This document shows positions 34,037-43,283 of a stretch of 60,128 bases of DNA, in pieces. The notes under the pieces were generated by a model. It was not told the origin of the DNA, did not search any database, and was given only the letters and a program-made list of their open reading frames with translations. Each line of letters opens with the position of its first letter. The first letter of the stretch is position 1. Source of the stretch: Streptomyces sp. CBMA291 (GTDB taxonomy: Bacteria; Actinomycetota; Actinomycetes; Streptomycetales; Streptomycetaceae); the NCBI RefSeq assembly GCF_014596525.1, contig NZ_MSJP01000025.1, positions 1 to 60,128 of the forward strand. Direction: 5' to 3'. Made by a program: the position numbers and the translations under genes.

Positions 34037-37000
34037 TCATCGGACCCGCCGTCCCGCGATCAGGCGGTAGACCGTGCTGGTGTCGTCGGCCGTGATCTCG
34101 AACACGAGGTCGGGGTGGCGGGCGCTGAGCCGGGAGAGCACTCCGGCCCGAGGCCCGCCGCCCAGGCCCGCCGCGCAGATCGAGCACACCTCCTGGTCGA
34201 CCCGGATCGACACCGTCCGGCCCCGGGCGGCGGCCCGCTCGGCGTCCGTGAGCCGGGCGAGCCGCGCGTCCAGCCGCTGGCCCAGGTCCTGCTCGGCGTG
34301 CCCGTGCGCCTGTGGGACGACCACGTTCTCCGGCGGCCGGATCTCGTGGCCCGGATCGTACGAGCCGAGGGCGCGGGGCGAGCCGCCCGAGAACCGTTCC
34401 CCGGCGAGCGCGGGAATGTCCGACCGGGCCACGGCCACCGTCCCCTCGTACCCGGCCGCGCCCTTCGCGGTGGGCGGCACCAGCTGACGTCCGGCCGGGG
34501 TGTCGCGCCACACCCAGCCCGCCCGCTCCCGCTCCGCCGGGGTCCGGAGACCGGCCGTCTCAAGGCCGCGCCGCTCGGCCTCCACGGCGGCTCGTGCCTC
34601 GCGCAGGTCGTCGCGGAGCCGCGCCTGCGTCTCGGGGTCGGCGGGCCGGTCGGGCCGGAAGCGGCGGGCCGCCCCGCCCTGGCGCTCGTTCAGATACTCC
34701 CGGGCCACCGGGTCGCGGGCCTCGCGGGCGCGCAGTCGGGCCTCGCTCGCGTTCTCGTACCAAGCGCGGTCGAGCCCGGCCTCCGGGTCGCTCGCCGCCG
34801 CCTCCTCCAGCTGACGGCGGCTCTGCCACCGGGGCGCGGGCTCGGGGTGCGGTTCCGCCGACCCCGGGCGCGGGGGAGCCGCCTCCGCGTGAGGGGGAGC
34901 CGGTTCCGTCGTCCCGGGGTGCGGGTGCTCGTGGGCGAGCTGCTCGGTGACCTCGTCGATCCGTTCACCGAGCGCCTCCGACCAGTCCCGGGTCTCGCCC
35001 GCGTTCAGGGTCCGGCCCAGGGCCTGTTCCATCCGCTGCCGTCCCGTCGCCGTGGCGGTCGCCCACCGTTCGGCCGTCACCCCTTCCCGGGAGAGCAGCC
35101 GGGCGATGAGCGCGAGTTTCACGGCGGCGGGGCCCAGCCGCCGCCAGGCACCGCGCAGGGCCGGTTCCACCGTGAACGCCATGACGATCCCGAGGACCGC
35201 GCCGATCTCCATCCGCCGTACGTACTCCCGGGTGTCGGAGCCCGGCCCCCCGTGCAGCGTGACGTCGACGAGGTCCCGCGCGAAGAGGTCGAGCCCGGCG
35301 GTCGTCGCCCCGCCGACCGCGCCCGTCACCAGTTTCTCCGTCGCCCAGCCGACCAGCCGGGCCCGTGCCGTCTGCGTACCGACGCGCCCGGCGAACGCCG
35401 AGCCGAGGCCGCCGCCCGCGCGGAAGCCGACCGAGCCGAGATAGCCCTCCACGCCCGCCATGAGGAACCCCTCGACGGTGAACTTCTCGTCGCCGAAGAC
35501 GACCTTGTACCCGTAGAACAGCCAGGAGAGCCCCACCCCCCAGGCCACCGACCTGGCGCCGCCGCCCAGTCGGAGCAGGACGGCGACGAGGCCCGCCTCC
35601 CAGGCGAAGGCCAGCGCGCCGAGGCCGACGACCACCAGCCCGATGGTCCGGTAGACCTCGCCCGCCCGGCCGAGGCGCCACTGTACGAGCCGCGCCTCGA
35701 AGTCGCCGAGCGGTTCGACGACCGGCCCCGCCGAGGCGTTCCACCGTCCGTTCTCGCCCGCGATCCTGGAGACGAACTCGAAACGCACCGCGAAGGACGG
35801 CAGCCCGTCGTGCTCCGACGCCAGCACGTCGAGGACGCGGAGGGTGTGTTCGACCTCGACCTTGTCGAAGTCCTCCGGCTTCAGGGCGGCCGCCCGCGCG
35901 GCCCGCTCCATCGCCTCCGCCGCGAACTCGGCAGGCTCGTACACCCGGGAGTCCTCGCCGGTCATGAGGGCCCGCACCATCGCGTGGCGCTCCTGGAGAA
36001 GACAGACGCGCAGCGCCTCGACACGGCCCGGTTTGGGGCGCAGCCCGGCGACCCGGCGCGCGTACACGTCGTCGGCCTCCGCGAGGACGTGACCCGCCTT
36101 GACGGTACGGCCCGGGTCGCGGTCGAGCCGGATCTCCCCCTGCCCCGGCCCCCCGGCCACATAGGCGTGCGCGGTGGTCGCCTCCCGCTCGCGGGTGAGG
36201 CCCTCGCGCAGCCGCAGGACACGGGGGTGGGTGCGGTAGCGGGTGGCCTCGCACTGCTGGAGCAGCCGGAGCCGCAGCGGGAAACGGCCGGTGGCGTCGG
36301 CCGCGTCCAGGACCTCGCCGAGCCGTCCGGCCCGCTCGAACTCCTCCAGGACGTACGTGAAGAGGGACCCGAGCCCCCCGTGGGAGCGGGGCGGGCCCGC
36401 CCGGTCGAGCAGGGACTCCAGGGCCCGGCCCGGGTCCTCGCCCGCCCGCAGCCGGTCGAGGAGGAGCCCGGCCAGCCGCCGGGCGACCGGCCGGAAGACC
36501 GCCGCGCCCAGGCGCTCGGGCGCCAGGTCCGGGTACGCGCGCGCGTAGAGCACCCGTACCCCGGGTTCCGGGGGCCACTCCGCGCGGGCCCGTACCGCGT
36601 CGGGAAGGCCGGGAAACCGGTCGCCCTCGGCGACGAACAGGCGCGCGGTGGGGTCCCGTGGCGCGCTCCCGCCGCCCGCGTGCCGGTCGAGCAGCAGGAA
36701 CAGCACGTCCCGGCGCGGCCCTTCGGGTCCCCGGGCGGGTCCGGACGCGGGGCGTACGGTCGCGGGCCGGATCCAGACCGACACCGGTTCCTCGCCGAAC
36801 TCCTGGACGTAACGCTCCCAGGGGACCCCCGTCCCCGCCTGGAACCGCTCCGGGTCCACGCAGAACCCGGCGTCCCCGACCGGCAGGGTGAAGCTCTCGC
36901 CCGGCCCGAGCGCCGCCAGGTCCGCGATGTCGATCCGGGGAAGCGCCATGAAGGCGAACAGCACGTGCCTCGGCGGCAGTCCGGGGACGCGGGCGGCGAC

Positions 37001-37648
37001 CGACCCCCGGGGGTCCAGGGCGTGCAGTCGGCGCAGGGCCCCGGCGGAGGAGGTGAGCGCCCAGGCGGGCTCGGTCCGCTCCGCGCGCTCCCCGCTCCCC
37101 GTGCGCTCCTTGTGTTCCGTACGCCCGTCCGGTCTCCTGCCGGGCTCCTTCCCGACCGCCCTGGTCAGCAGCTCCCGCCCCAGCTCCTCCGGTGCGCAGG
37201 GCCCGTCGACCTCGACCAGCCAGACGTCCGCCCACCGCTCGGTGCCGGTCGCCGACTCGTACAGGACGGCCTGGGGCAGCGGATGGCCGAGGACCTCGCC
37301 GATCCAGGCGAGGAACCCTTCGACGGGCAGCCGGGCGCGGGCCGTCCCGCGCACGGTCCACGGCCGGGGGGCGGCTCCCCGGACGGGCACACGGGTCGGC
37401 CGTCCCGCGTCGGCGTACGACGGCAGGGCGTATCCGCCGCCGTCCGCGCGTCCCGGGTCGTACGGTTCCCCGGTGCGGGCGTGGCCGTGCGCCGGGGACA
37501 GCCCGTGCCGGTGCGTCAGGGTCCGGTCCGCCTGGGCGAGCCGGGCGGCGACTGCGGCCGTGAGCCGCCGGGTCAGCTCCGCGAGTTCCCCGGGACCCGG
37601 GTCCCCGGTCAGCCGGACGCTCACCGGGATCCGTACGTGGATCTCCAC
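34037..37648 (-). CDS. Putative contractile-particle cargo B with C-terminal zinc-deaminase motif
   Basis: This 1203-residue protein starts at GTG 37648, 15 bases after the preceding stop. Its first ~95 residues share the EPY...SYADAGRP..VPVRGA motif with cargo A. A long middle includes hydrophobic segments near residues 660-700 (LVVVGLGALAFAWEAGLVAVLL) and beyond. After a charged, Pro/Glu-rich linker, the C-terminus carries QAHGHAEQDLGQR with His1117 and Glu1119, and EVCSICAAGL with Cys1155 and Cys1158. The HAE plus CxxC arrangement is that of nucleotide/nucleic-acid deaminase toxins. I infer a polymorphic-toxin-like effector; the deaminase family and substrate are not determined. Confidence 0.6.
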   Translation of the reverse strand: MEIHVRIPVSVRLTGDPGPGELAELTRRLTAAVAARLAQADRTLTHRHGLSPAHGHARTGEPYDPGRADGGGYALPSYADAGRPTRVPVRGAAPRPWTVRGTARARLPVEGFLAWIGEVLGHPLPQAVLYESATGTERWADVWLVEVDGPCAPEELGRELLTRAVGKEPGRRPDGRTEHKERTGSGERAERTEPAWALTSSAGALRRLHALDPRGSVAARVPGLPPRHVLFAFMALPRIDIADLAALGPGESFTLPVGDAGFCVDPERFQAGTGVPWERYVQEFGEEPVSVWIRPATVRPASGPARGPEGPRRDVLFLLLDRHAGGGSAPRDPTARLFVAEGDRFPGLPDAVRARAEWPPEPGVRVLYARAYPDLAPERLGAAVFRPVARRLAGLLLDRLRAGEDPGRALESLLDRAGPPRSHGGLGSLFTYVLEEFERAGRLGEVLDAADATGRFPLRLRLLQQCEATRYRTHPRVLRLREGLTREREATTAHAYVAGGPGQGEIRLDRDPGRTVKAGHVLAEADDVYARRVAGLRPKPGRVEALRVCLLQERHAMVRALMTGEDSRVYEPAEFAAEAMERAARAAALKPEDFDKVEVEHTLRVLDVLASEHDGLPSFAVRFEFVSRIAGENGRWNASAGPVVEPLGDFEARLVQWRLGRAGEVYRTIGLVVVGLGALAFAWEAGLVAVLLRLGGGARSVAWGVGLSWLFYGYKVVFGDEKFTVEGFLMAGVEGYLGSVGFRAGGGLGSAFAGRVGTQTARARLVGWATEKLVTGAVGGATTAGLDLFARDLVDVTLHGGPGSDTREYVRRMEIGAVLGIVMAFTVEPALRGAWRRLGPAAVKLALIARLLSREGVTAERWATATATGRQRMEQALGRTLNAGETRDWSEALGERIDEVTEQLAHEHPHPGTTEPAPPHAEAAPPRPGSAEPHPEPAPRWQSRRQLEEAAASDPEAGLDRAWYENASEARLRAREARDPVAREYLNERQGGAARRFRPDRPADPETQARLRDDLREARAAVEAERRGLETAGLRTPAERERAGWVWRDTPAGRQLVPPTAKGAAGYEGTVAVARSDIPALAGERFSGGSPRALGSYDPGHEIRPPENVVVPQAHGHAEQDLGQRLDARLARLTDAERAAARGRTVSIRVDQEVCSICAAGLGGGPRAGVLSRLSARHPDLVFEITADDTSTVYRLIAGRRVR

Positions 37649-37663
37649 CGCCGCCCGCCCGTC

Positions 37664-38695
37664 CTACTCGGTGACCAGGAACATCACGCGCATGCCCGAG
37701 CCGATGACGTCCTTCCCCTCGCGCAGGGTGATGTCGAAGGAGTGCAGGCTGCCCACGGGGGAGTCGGGGTCGAGCCGGACGGTCAGCTCGCTGGGGACGC
37801 CGCTCCGCTGGTCCTCGCCGTTCATCTCGAAGACCTTCCCGATGCCGGGGATGCCCGCCGCCTTGAGGCCGAATTCCATCGGGGCATCGCTCATCCGGAT
37901 GGTCTCCAGGCCCTTCGACGTCCGCAGCCGGGGATGGCCCTCCCTGATGCCCTCGCGCGGCAGTTCGACCTCCGCGTGCGGGGCGAGCGCGAGCAGCTCC
38001 AGCGGTCCCAGCCTCGGGCGCGGGCGCACCGGGTCGACGGAGACGAGGTACTTGCGGGGCAGCAGGGCGGTCGGATCCGGCGGGATGGTCGTGTACACCA
38101 CCGTCTTGGAGTTGCCTGCCTGGGCATGCGAGACCTTGACGACGGTGACGTTGAGCTGGCCCTGCCGCTGGTCCTCGTTGGTGTGGAACTGGCCGTCGCT
38201 GCCGATCTTCGCGCCCTCCGCGGGCAGGGTGTCGTTGTCGTCCATGTCGAAGGGCGACTGGTAGACGTTGACGGCCAGGCACATGTGCCCCTGGTTGCTC
38301 TCGTCGTAATCCGGCACGGAGGGCACCCAGGTGCCGACGGTGACGACATGGGAGTCGCCGTCGGCGGCCAAGCCGGTCCCCTTCGCGATGCGGACGGGGG
38401 TACTCTCCACGTTCACCTTGGAGTTGGCGGGTGTCGGGGTCACCCCGACATGCGGGACGAAGACGAACGCCTGGACCTTGACTCCGGTCCGGGTCGCGTC
38501 GCCGTTGTTGGAGACGCGCACCTTGATGGTGCTGACCTCGCCGGTGTTGGCCTGGGAGCCGCCGGGCTCCAGCCAGATGCTCCCGTTGCCCCAGAAGGGC
38601 CTGTCGTCCCGGAGCCAGGGACGCTCGGAACCGTTGTCCGTGCTGTTCCCGTTGGTCCGGTCGAAGTCGATGCTCACGTACAGGTTGCCTGCCAT
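37664..38695 (-). CDS. Beta-sandwich accessory protein of the tail-like operon
   Basis: This 343-residue protein lacks a signal peptide. It begins MAGNLYVSIDFDRTNGN, has a segment IKVRVSNNGDATRTGVKVQAFV typical of CARDB/Ig-like adhesin domains (about residues 55-80), and a C-terminal LTVRLDPDSPVGSLHSFDITL beta-rich region. Its amino acids are less Ala/Arg-biased than those of its neighbours. Position after the fibre-like gene and before the cargo genes suggests a particle surface, receptor-binding or cargo-binding component. No specific family is recognised. Confidence 0.6.
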   Translation of the reverse strand: MAGNLYVSIDFDRTNGNSTDNGSERPWLRDDRPFWGNGSIWLEPGGSQANTGEVSTIKVRVSNNGDATRTGVKVQAFVFVPHVGVTPTPANSKVNVESTPVRIAKGTGLAADGDSHVVTVGTWVPSVPDYDESNQGHMCLAVNVYQSPFDMDDNDTLPAEGAKIGSDGQFHTNEDQRQGQLNVTVVKVSHAQAGNSKTVVYTTIPPDPTALLPRKYLVSVDPVRPRPRLGPLELLALAPHAEVELPREGIREGHPRLRTSKGLETIRMSDAPMEFGLKAAGIPGIGKVFEMNGEDQRSGVPSELTVRLDPDSPVGSLHSFDITLREGKDVIGSGMRVMFLVTE

Positions 38696-38707
38696 GCCGT
38701 GCTCCGT

Positions 38708-39319
38708 TCAGCCGATGGTGTAGGAGATCTGGATCGTGGTCACGGTGACCGTGTCGGTGCCGGCCGCCCCGCTGAGGTTGGCGATCACGAAGTAGCGGAA
38801 GGCGTTCATGTCGACCCGGCCCGTGGCCTGGGCGATGTCCGGCGAGTCGTCGTACGAGCCGGCGCCGGTCACCCGGGCCAGGAGATCCGAGGACGAGGTA
38901 CTGGTGACCGGGGCCCGGAAGAGACCGACGCGGAGCGTCCCCGTGCCCGAATTGCCGCCCGCGGCACGGAACTTGGTGAGAAGCACCCCGTCCGGTGGGT
39001 TGACCGTGACGATTCCGCTGACGCTGGCCTGGGACTCGGGCCGGACGGCCACCCCGAAGGAGTCCACGTTCCAGCCCGGATTGGGCGTGACCGGGGCGAA
39101 CGCCGGGGTGACGGTCAGTTTCCGTTGCACCGAGGGCTGCTGGCCCGTCGCCTTGATCGCGGTGTCGATCTTCTTGACGACGCCCGAGAGCGCCTCCAGG
39201 TCCTTCTGGAGGGTATCGAAGCGGATGTTGAAGCCGTTCGGCCCGCCCGCCGCCACCCGGTCGCGGTTGTCGACCCAGGTGATGTGCTTGAAGGCGGGGG
39301 TGAACGTGATGTCGGTCAT
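38708..39319 (-). CDS. Putative tail fibre-like protein
   Basis: This 203-residue protein starts with MTDITFTPAFKHITWVDNRD and has a helical stretch (FDTLQKDLEALSGVVKKIDTAIKA, about residues 34-57) followed by a beta-rich C-terminus, an arrangement seen in short trimeric fibres. Its start overlaps the gpI-like stop by four bases (ATGA). It is probably the distal baseplate fibre or its base. The call rests on position and secondary-structure appearance only. Confidence 0.5.
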   Translation of the reverse strand: MTDITFTPAFKHITWVDNRDRVAAGGPNGFNIRFDTLQKDLEALSGVVKKIDTAIKATGQQPSVQRKLTVTPAFAPVTPNPGWNVDSFGVAVRPESQASVSGIVTVNPPDGVLLTKFRAAGGNSGTGTLRVGLFRAPVTSTSSSDLLARVTGAGSYDDSPDIAQATGRVDMNAFRYFVIANLSGAAGTDTVTVTTIQISYTIG

Positions 39320-41565
39320 GGCGACCCTCCGGTGAGTTCCCTGGTGACCGCCTCGACGCCCAGCGGATGCAGGGAGCCGAGGAGGCCGGTGATCAGTTCG
39401 CGCTGGGCGGGGGTGAGGACGTGGCCGGAGAGTTCGGGCCGCAGGCGCAGGGCGACCTGGTAGACGCCCGGTCTGTCGCCGAGCCGGTAGGAGGCCTGCA
39501 CCCAGGCGGGACCCGGCCGTTCACCGCGTACGGACATCTCGCCCGGCGCGGTGGTGAGCAGCGAGGCGGCGCCGTCGCCGGTCGACCAGGACAGGACCCC
39601 GAGGGTGCCCACGGCCGACTCGGCGGGCGAGACGGTCAGCTTCGCCGTGGCGCCCACCTCCAGGATTCCGTCGGCGAGCCCCTCGGCCAGGACGCCGACC
39701 GGCTCGCCCTCCGCCTGGGACGCCGTCACCGCCCCGCCGTCCACCCGGACGTAGTCGAACCCGGCCCGGTGCGCCAGGACGGCCAGCGGCCCCGCCGCCA
39801 CGCTCGGATGGGTGAGCCGCAGCTCTCGGCCCGCCAGGGGCAGACCAGTGCCACCGGGCGTGTAGGCCGCCTGCACGACCGGCTTCCCCGCCGTCCCGGC
39901 GAGCAGCACGAGCAGCGCGTCGAGCCGCCCGGCGACCTCCCGGCGCATCAGATGGTGGTTCGGATCGGTGCCGTACTCCACCCGGGGGTCGTCGTGCCGC
40001 ACCAGGAACACCGGGTCCAGCGGGGTGCCCGGGGCGGGCGGGGGAGGGTTGCGGGTGCCGTCCGCGCCGATCGCCTGCCCGTCGGACAGCGGCGCGGGAA
40101 GGACGACGATCTCCCGGGAGGCGGTCAGCGTGTGCGGGCCGAACCGCAGCTCCGCCGTGACGATCACCCGCCCGGCGGCCGTCCCCGTGAACGTGACCGA
40201 CGTCCCCTCCGCCGCACCGGCGAAAGCGCCGCCGCCCGCCCCGCAGCGCACCACCCACCAGCGCACCGAGGCCCCCGACGGCGGAGCCGGGGACATGCTC
40301 ACCGTCAGCTGCCCACCCTCGGCGACCGCGCCCGCGCCCGTGTCGACACTCAGCAGCTCGCCCGGCGAGCACTCCGCGTACACCAGTCCGTCCGGCCGGT
40401 GCGTCACCAGGTCGAAGCCCGCCCGGTGGGCCAGCGCCGCGAGCCGGCCGGGGGAGGCCGTCGGATGGGCCAGGAGCACCGCGCGGCCGGTGGCGCGGGC
40501 GTCCGGGGCCGTCGGGTCGAAACCGGAGGTCACCAGGGCCCGCCCGGTGAGCAGCCCGGCGAGGCGGCGCAGCGCCCCGGCCACCGGGGGCTGGACGCGC
40601 CCGGGGTCGGGGGGATCGGTCCCCGCCGGTACGGGACCCGGCGGGGGCGGGCCGACCTCGGTGAGGGCGGTGTCGACCGGTACGAGGAAGTAGGGGTCGA
40701 AGTAGCCCTCCGCGAGCGGCAGCGGGGTGCCGCCGGTGCGGCCCTCGGCGTCGATGGAGCGGCCGGGGAGCAGGGTGACGGGGACGACGCGGAGCGCGAG
40801 CAGGCCGCGGCGCAGTTCGGCGTTGGCGTCGTCGGCGACGAGCGGGTCGTCGAAGCCGCCGACGGGGCCGACGGCGGCGTTGAGTGCGGCGGTGAACCCG
40901 GCGGGCGTCGGCAGCGTCCAGCGGCGCGCGAGCGCCACCCGCCGCCGGTAGGCGGTGTCGTCCTCGCCGGGGGAGCGGGTGAGGCCGAGCCCGGCGCCGT
41001 GCAGCCCGAGGGCGGCCCGCGTCGCCTGCCCCACGGACCGCTGGGCGGCGGTACGGGCGAGCTGGCGGCGCAGATGGTCGCGTTCCCAGCCGGCCACCCA
41101 CAGCAGCCTGGACAGGGTCCCGAGCAGGGCGGTGAGCCGCCACCACTGCTCCTGGGGGCCGGTGAGCGTGGAGGTGGCGATGCCCGTGAGGAATCCGGCG
41201 GGCGCCGGGAGCGCCGCCGTCGTCCCGGCGGGCAGCCCCTCCGGCAGGGGCAGCCGCACCGACGGGCCGTCCGCGACCGTGCAGACCACCACGGTGTCGG
41301 CGGGAACGTCCGCACGGGCCTGGAGTACGTACAGCGGCCGGGGGGTGTCCCCGAACAGGGCGCGGTGCACATGGAAGTCGTACGGGTCGACGGCCTGCCC
41401 CCGGACGGTCAGCTCCAGCCGGTCGGCGCCCCGGGCGAACGGGGTGGTGAGCCGCAGCGCCATGTCGGCGACGGCCAGACGGGGGGCGGCGGGGGCGACA
41501 TCGGCGGGAGCCGGGGCAGCGGGGGCGGCTCCGGCGGGTCCGGGGCCCGGGGGCGGGGGGCTCAT
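39316..41565 (-). CDS. Large gpI-like baseplate/tail protein
   Basis: This 749-residue protein starts at ATG 41565, overlapping the gpJ stop by four bases. It has a Pro/Ala-rich N-terminus, and a segment at about residues 205-240 (LTRSPGEDDTAYRRRVALARRW) of the type found in phage tail protein I and other baseplate wedge partners. It then has repeated Ig-like modules (about residues 380-620; PVFLVRHDDPRVEYGTDPNHHLM and two similar HPT/HPS...LAALAHRAGFD segments). The internal duplication of the LAHRAGFD-containing module is visible at residues about 395 and 600. It probably links gpJ to the fibre. Confidence 0.65.
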   Translation of the reverse strand: MSPPPPGPGPAGAAPAAPAPADVAPAAPRLAVADMALRLTTPFARGADRLELTVRGQAVDPYDFHVHRALFGDTPRPLYVLQARADVPADTVVVCTVADGPSVRLPLPEGLPAGTTAALPAPAGFLTGIATSTLTGPQEQWWRLTALLGTLSRLLWVAGWERDHLRRQLARTAAQRSVGQATRAALGLHGAGLGLTRSPGEDDTAYRRRVALARRWTLPTPAGFTAALNAAVGPVGGFDDPLVADDANAELRRGLLALRVVPVTLLPGRSIDAEGRTGGTPLPLAEGYFDPYFLVPVDTALTEVGPPPPGPVPAGTDPPDPGRVQPPVAGALRRLAGLLTGRALVTSGFDPTAPDARATGRAVLLAHPTASPGRLAALAHRAGFDLVTHRPDGLVYAECSPGELLSVDTGAGAVAEGGQLTVSMSPAPPSGASVRWWVVRCGAGGGAFAGAAEGTSVTFTGTAAGRVIVTAELRFGPHTLTASREIVVLPAPLSDGQAIGADGTRNPPPPAPGTPLDPVFLVRHDDPRVEYGTDPNHHLMRREVAGRLDALLVLLAGTAGKPVVQAAYTPGGTGLPLAGRELRLTHPSVAAGPLAVLAHRAGFDYVRVDGGAVTASQAEGEPVGVLAEGLADGILEVGATAKLTVSPAESAVGTLGVLSWSTGDGAASLLTTAPGEMSVRGERPGPAWVQASYRLGDRPGVYQVALRLRPELSGHVLTPAQRELITGLLGSLHPLGVEAVTRELTGGSP

Positions 41566-42890
41566 CGGGGCACCACCTCCAGCTCCGTGAGGTCCGACGA
41601 GGTCACGAACACGGCCAGTTCGGTGGGGCCCATCACCAGGCTCTCGCCGACCGCCGCCTCCACCAGGCCCAGCTGGTACGGCACCTCGCCGAAGCCGAAC
41701 CTGCCGAAGGCGGGCGGGCAGCGCCGCAGCCGCAGGTTGCGTACGTCGTCCACGCCCGGCTGCTCGGCGAGCGCGCACATCACCCGCGCGTACAGCACGT
41801 CGTCGCCGAGCCGCAGCCGGGCGAGGTCGTGGGCGAGCCGCGCCCGCACGGAGGTCTGGACCGCGTCGGCGGCGAACCCGGCGGCGAGGACGATCTCGGC
41901 GCGGACCGCGACCTCGATGTGGTCGGCCTCCACCACGTCGAGGTGGACGCCGATCGGCCGGACCCGCTCCACCGCCTCCCGCACCAGCTCCCGCACGCCC
42001 CGGACGACGACCCCGTCGGTCTCGGTCGTCAGCCACGGCCGGTGGCCGCGGTGGGCGACCGCCACATCGGCGAAGTACGGCTCGCCCACCCGCCGTTCGG
42101 CGCTGAAGGTGCGCTCGTCGAAGTCGAAGCCGTCGAAGAAGACCTGGGACACGTCCACCCCGCCCAGCTCGTCCGAGACCCGGGCGTCCAGGACGTCCTC
42201 CACGCCGAGCGCGGCCTGCTTCACGCTGTCGGGGGTCCACAGGTTCCGGGGCAGGGCGATCAGCCGCGCCCGGTAGGCCTCGTCGTCCTCCGCCGGGACC
42301 GGGCCGTCGAACGGCGCCGGATTGGTGACGGTGAGCGTCGCCGCCCCCCAGTCGGCGAGGTACTCCTCCGCGTGCCGGGGATGCACCCGGTCGACGGTGT
42401 CGGCGGGCACCGGCGCGTCGCCCGGCTCCAGGGCCCGCACCTCGACCGGGACGACCGGGGCGGCGGCGGTGAGCAGCGCGGGCGACTGGGTCGAGAAGGC
42501 CAGGGACGTCCCCGGGTCGGGCACCACCTCGGTGAGCAGCAGCGTCCCCTCGGGCACCACGTAGACCCGGCCGGGGTCGCCGCCGCCCAGGGTCAGCGTG
42601 ACCGTCCCGGAGCGGCGGCCCGGGTGCCGTTCGAGCCCTGCGTCCTGGCCGAGGAGGTCGAGGGCGGCGCCGGTCGCGGTGGCGGCGAACTGCCCGTAGT
42701 ACAGGGCCTCCATCCGCTTCCACAGCTCGGAGTCCTCCGCCGCGACGACCTCCAGGAGCTTGCCGAGGGTGCCGGTGGGCGACAGGTCGACGTCCTCGCC
42801 GAACGCCACGCGCGCGCGTGCCTTGCTCTCGGCGAGGATCTGGTCGATGCCCTTGAGGACGAATCCGTCGTCCGTGACGCCGAACGTCAT
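41562..42890 (-). CDS. Baseplate J-like protein (gpJ/Mu gp47 type)
   Basis: This 442-residue protein fits the baseplate J family: N-terminal GFVLKGIDQILAESKARARVAFG, then LWKRMEALYYGQFAATATGAALDLLGQDAGLER, and DDEAYRARLIALPRNLWTPDSVKQAALGVEDV. It forms the inner baseplate wedge of contractile tails together with gp25. It starts four bases after the gp25 stop and its stop overlaps the gpI-like start. Confidence 0.88.
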   Translation of the reverse strand: MTFGVTDDGFVLKGIDQILAESKARARVAFGEDVDLSPTGTLGKLLEVVAAEDSELWKRMEALYYGQFAATATGAALDLLGQDAGLERHPGRRSGTVTLTLGGGDPGRVYVVPEGTLLLTEVVPDPGTSLAFSTQSPALLTAAAPVVPVEVRALEPGDAPVPADTVDRVHPRHAEEYLADWGAATLTVTNPAPFDGPVPAEDDEAYRARLIALPRNLWTPDSVKQAALGVEDVLDARVSDELGGVDVSQVFFDGFDFDERTFSAERRVGEPYFADVAVAHRGHRPWLTTETDGVVVRGVRELVREAVERVRPIGVHLDVVEADHIEVAVRAEIVLAAGFAADAVQTSVRARLAHDLARLRLGDDVLYARVMCALAEQPGVDDVRNLRLRRCPPAFGRFGFGEVPYQLGLVEAAVGESLVMGPTELAVFVTSSDLTELEVVPR

Positions 42891-42893
42891 GGC

Positions 42894-43274
42894 TCACACC
42901 TCCAGTTCCGCCGACACGGCGGCGGTCCGGCCGTCGACGGCCTCCACGAGCACCGAGACCGACCAGACCCGCCGGGTGGGGTCCTCGGCGAACTCCACCC
43001 CGGTCACCTCGTGGACCCTCGGATCGGCGGCGAGGGTCCTGACGATCTCCAGGCGCAGCAGATCCCGCACCTCGCCCACCACCCCGGGGCGGGTGAACGC
43101 CTCCTCGACGCTCAGCCCGTACAGGTGGTGGAAGCGGTCGGAGCCGTACGGCGTGAGCAGCCGCAGGGTCAGCGCCTGCGCCAGATTGGCGAGCCCAGAC
43201 ACCGGGGCGAGGTCGCCGTCTTCGAGGACCAGATCGCCGTCGTCGAGCAGCAGCCCATGGCCGAGAACATCCAT
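42894..43274 (-). CDS. Baseplate wedge protein, gp25/gpW family
   Basis: This 126-residue protein has the gp25 pattern: DLVLEDGDLAPVSGLANLAQALTLRLLTPYGS, then [33 protein letters not shown]. gp25 proteins connect sheath and baseplate and start sheath assembly. It lies between the PAAR-like and gpJ genes with gaps of nine and three bases. Confidence 0.85.
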   Translation of the reverse strand: MDVLGHGLLLDDGDLVLEDGDLAPVSGLANLAQALTLRLLTPYGSDRFHHLYGLSVEEAFTRPGVVGEVRDLLRLEIVRTLAADPRVHEVTGVEFAEDPTRRVWSVSVLVEAVDGRTAAVSAELEV

Positions 43275-43283
43275 CGACGGCTC

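Noticed and set aside
33992..39463. A 1823-codon plus-strand open frame across the tail-like operon
   Set aside because: It is antisense to four tightly packed, recognisable genes. Very GC-rich coding sequence leaves such mirror frames open; the product is Gly/Arg/Pro-rich without domains.
39367..42276. A 969-codon plus-strand open frame
   Set aside because: Antisense to the gpI-like and gpJ genes, low-complexity product, no ribosome binding site or motif.
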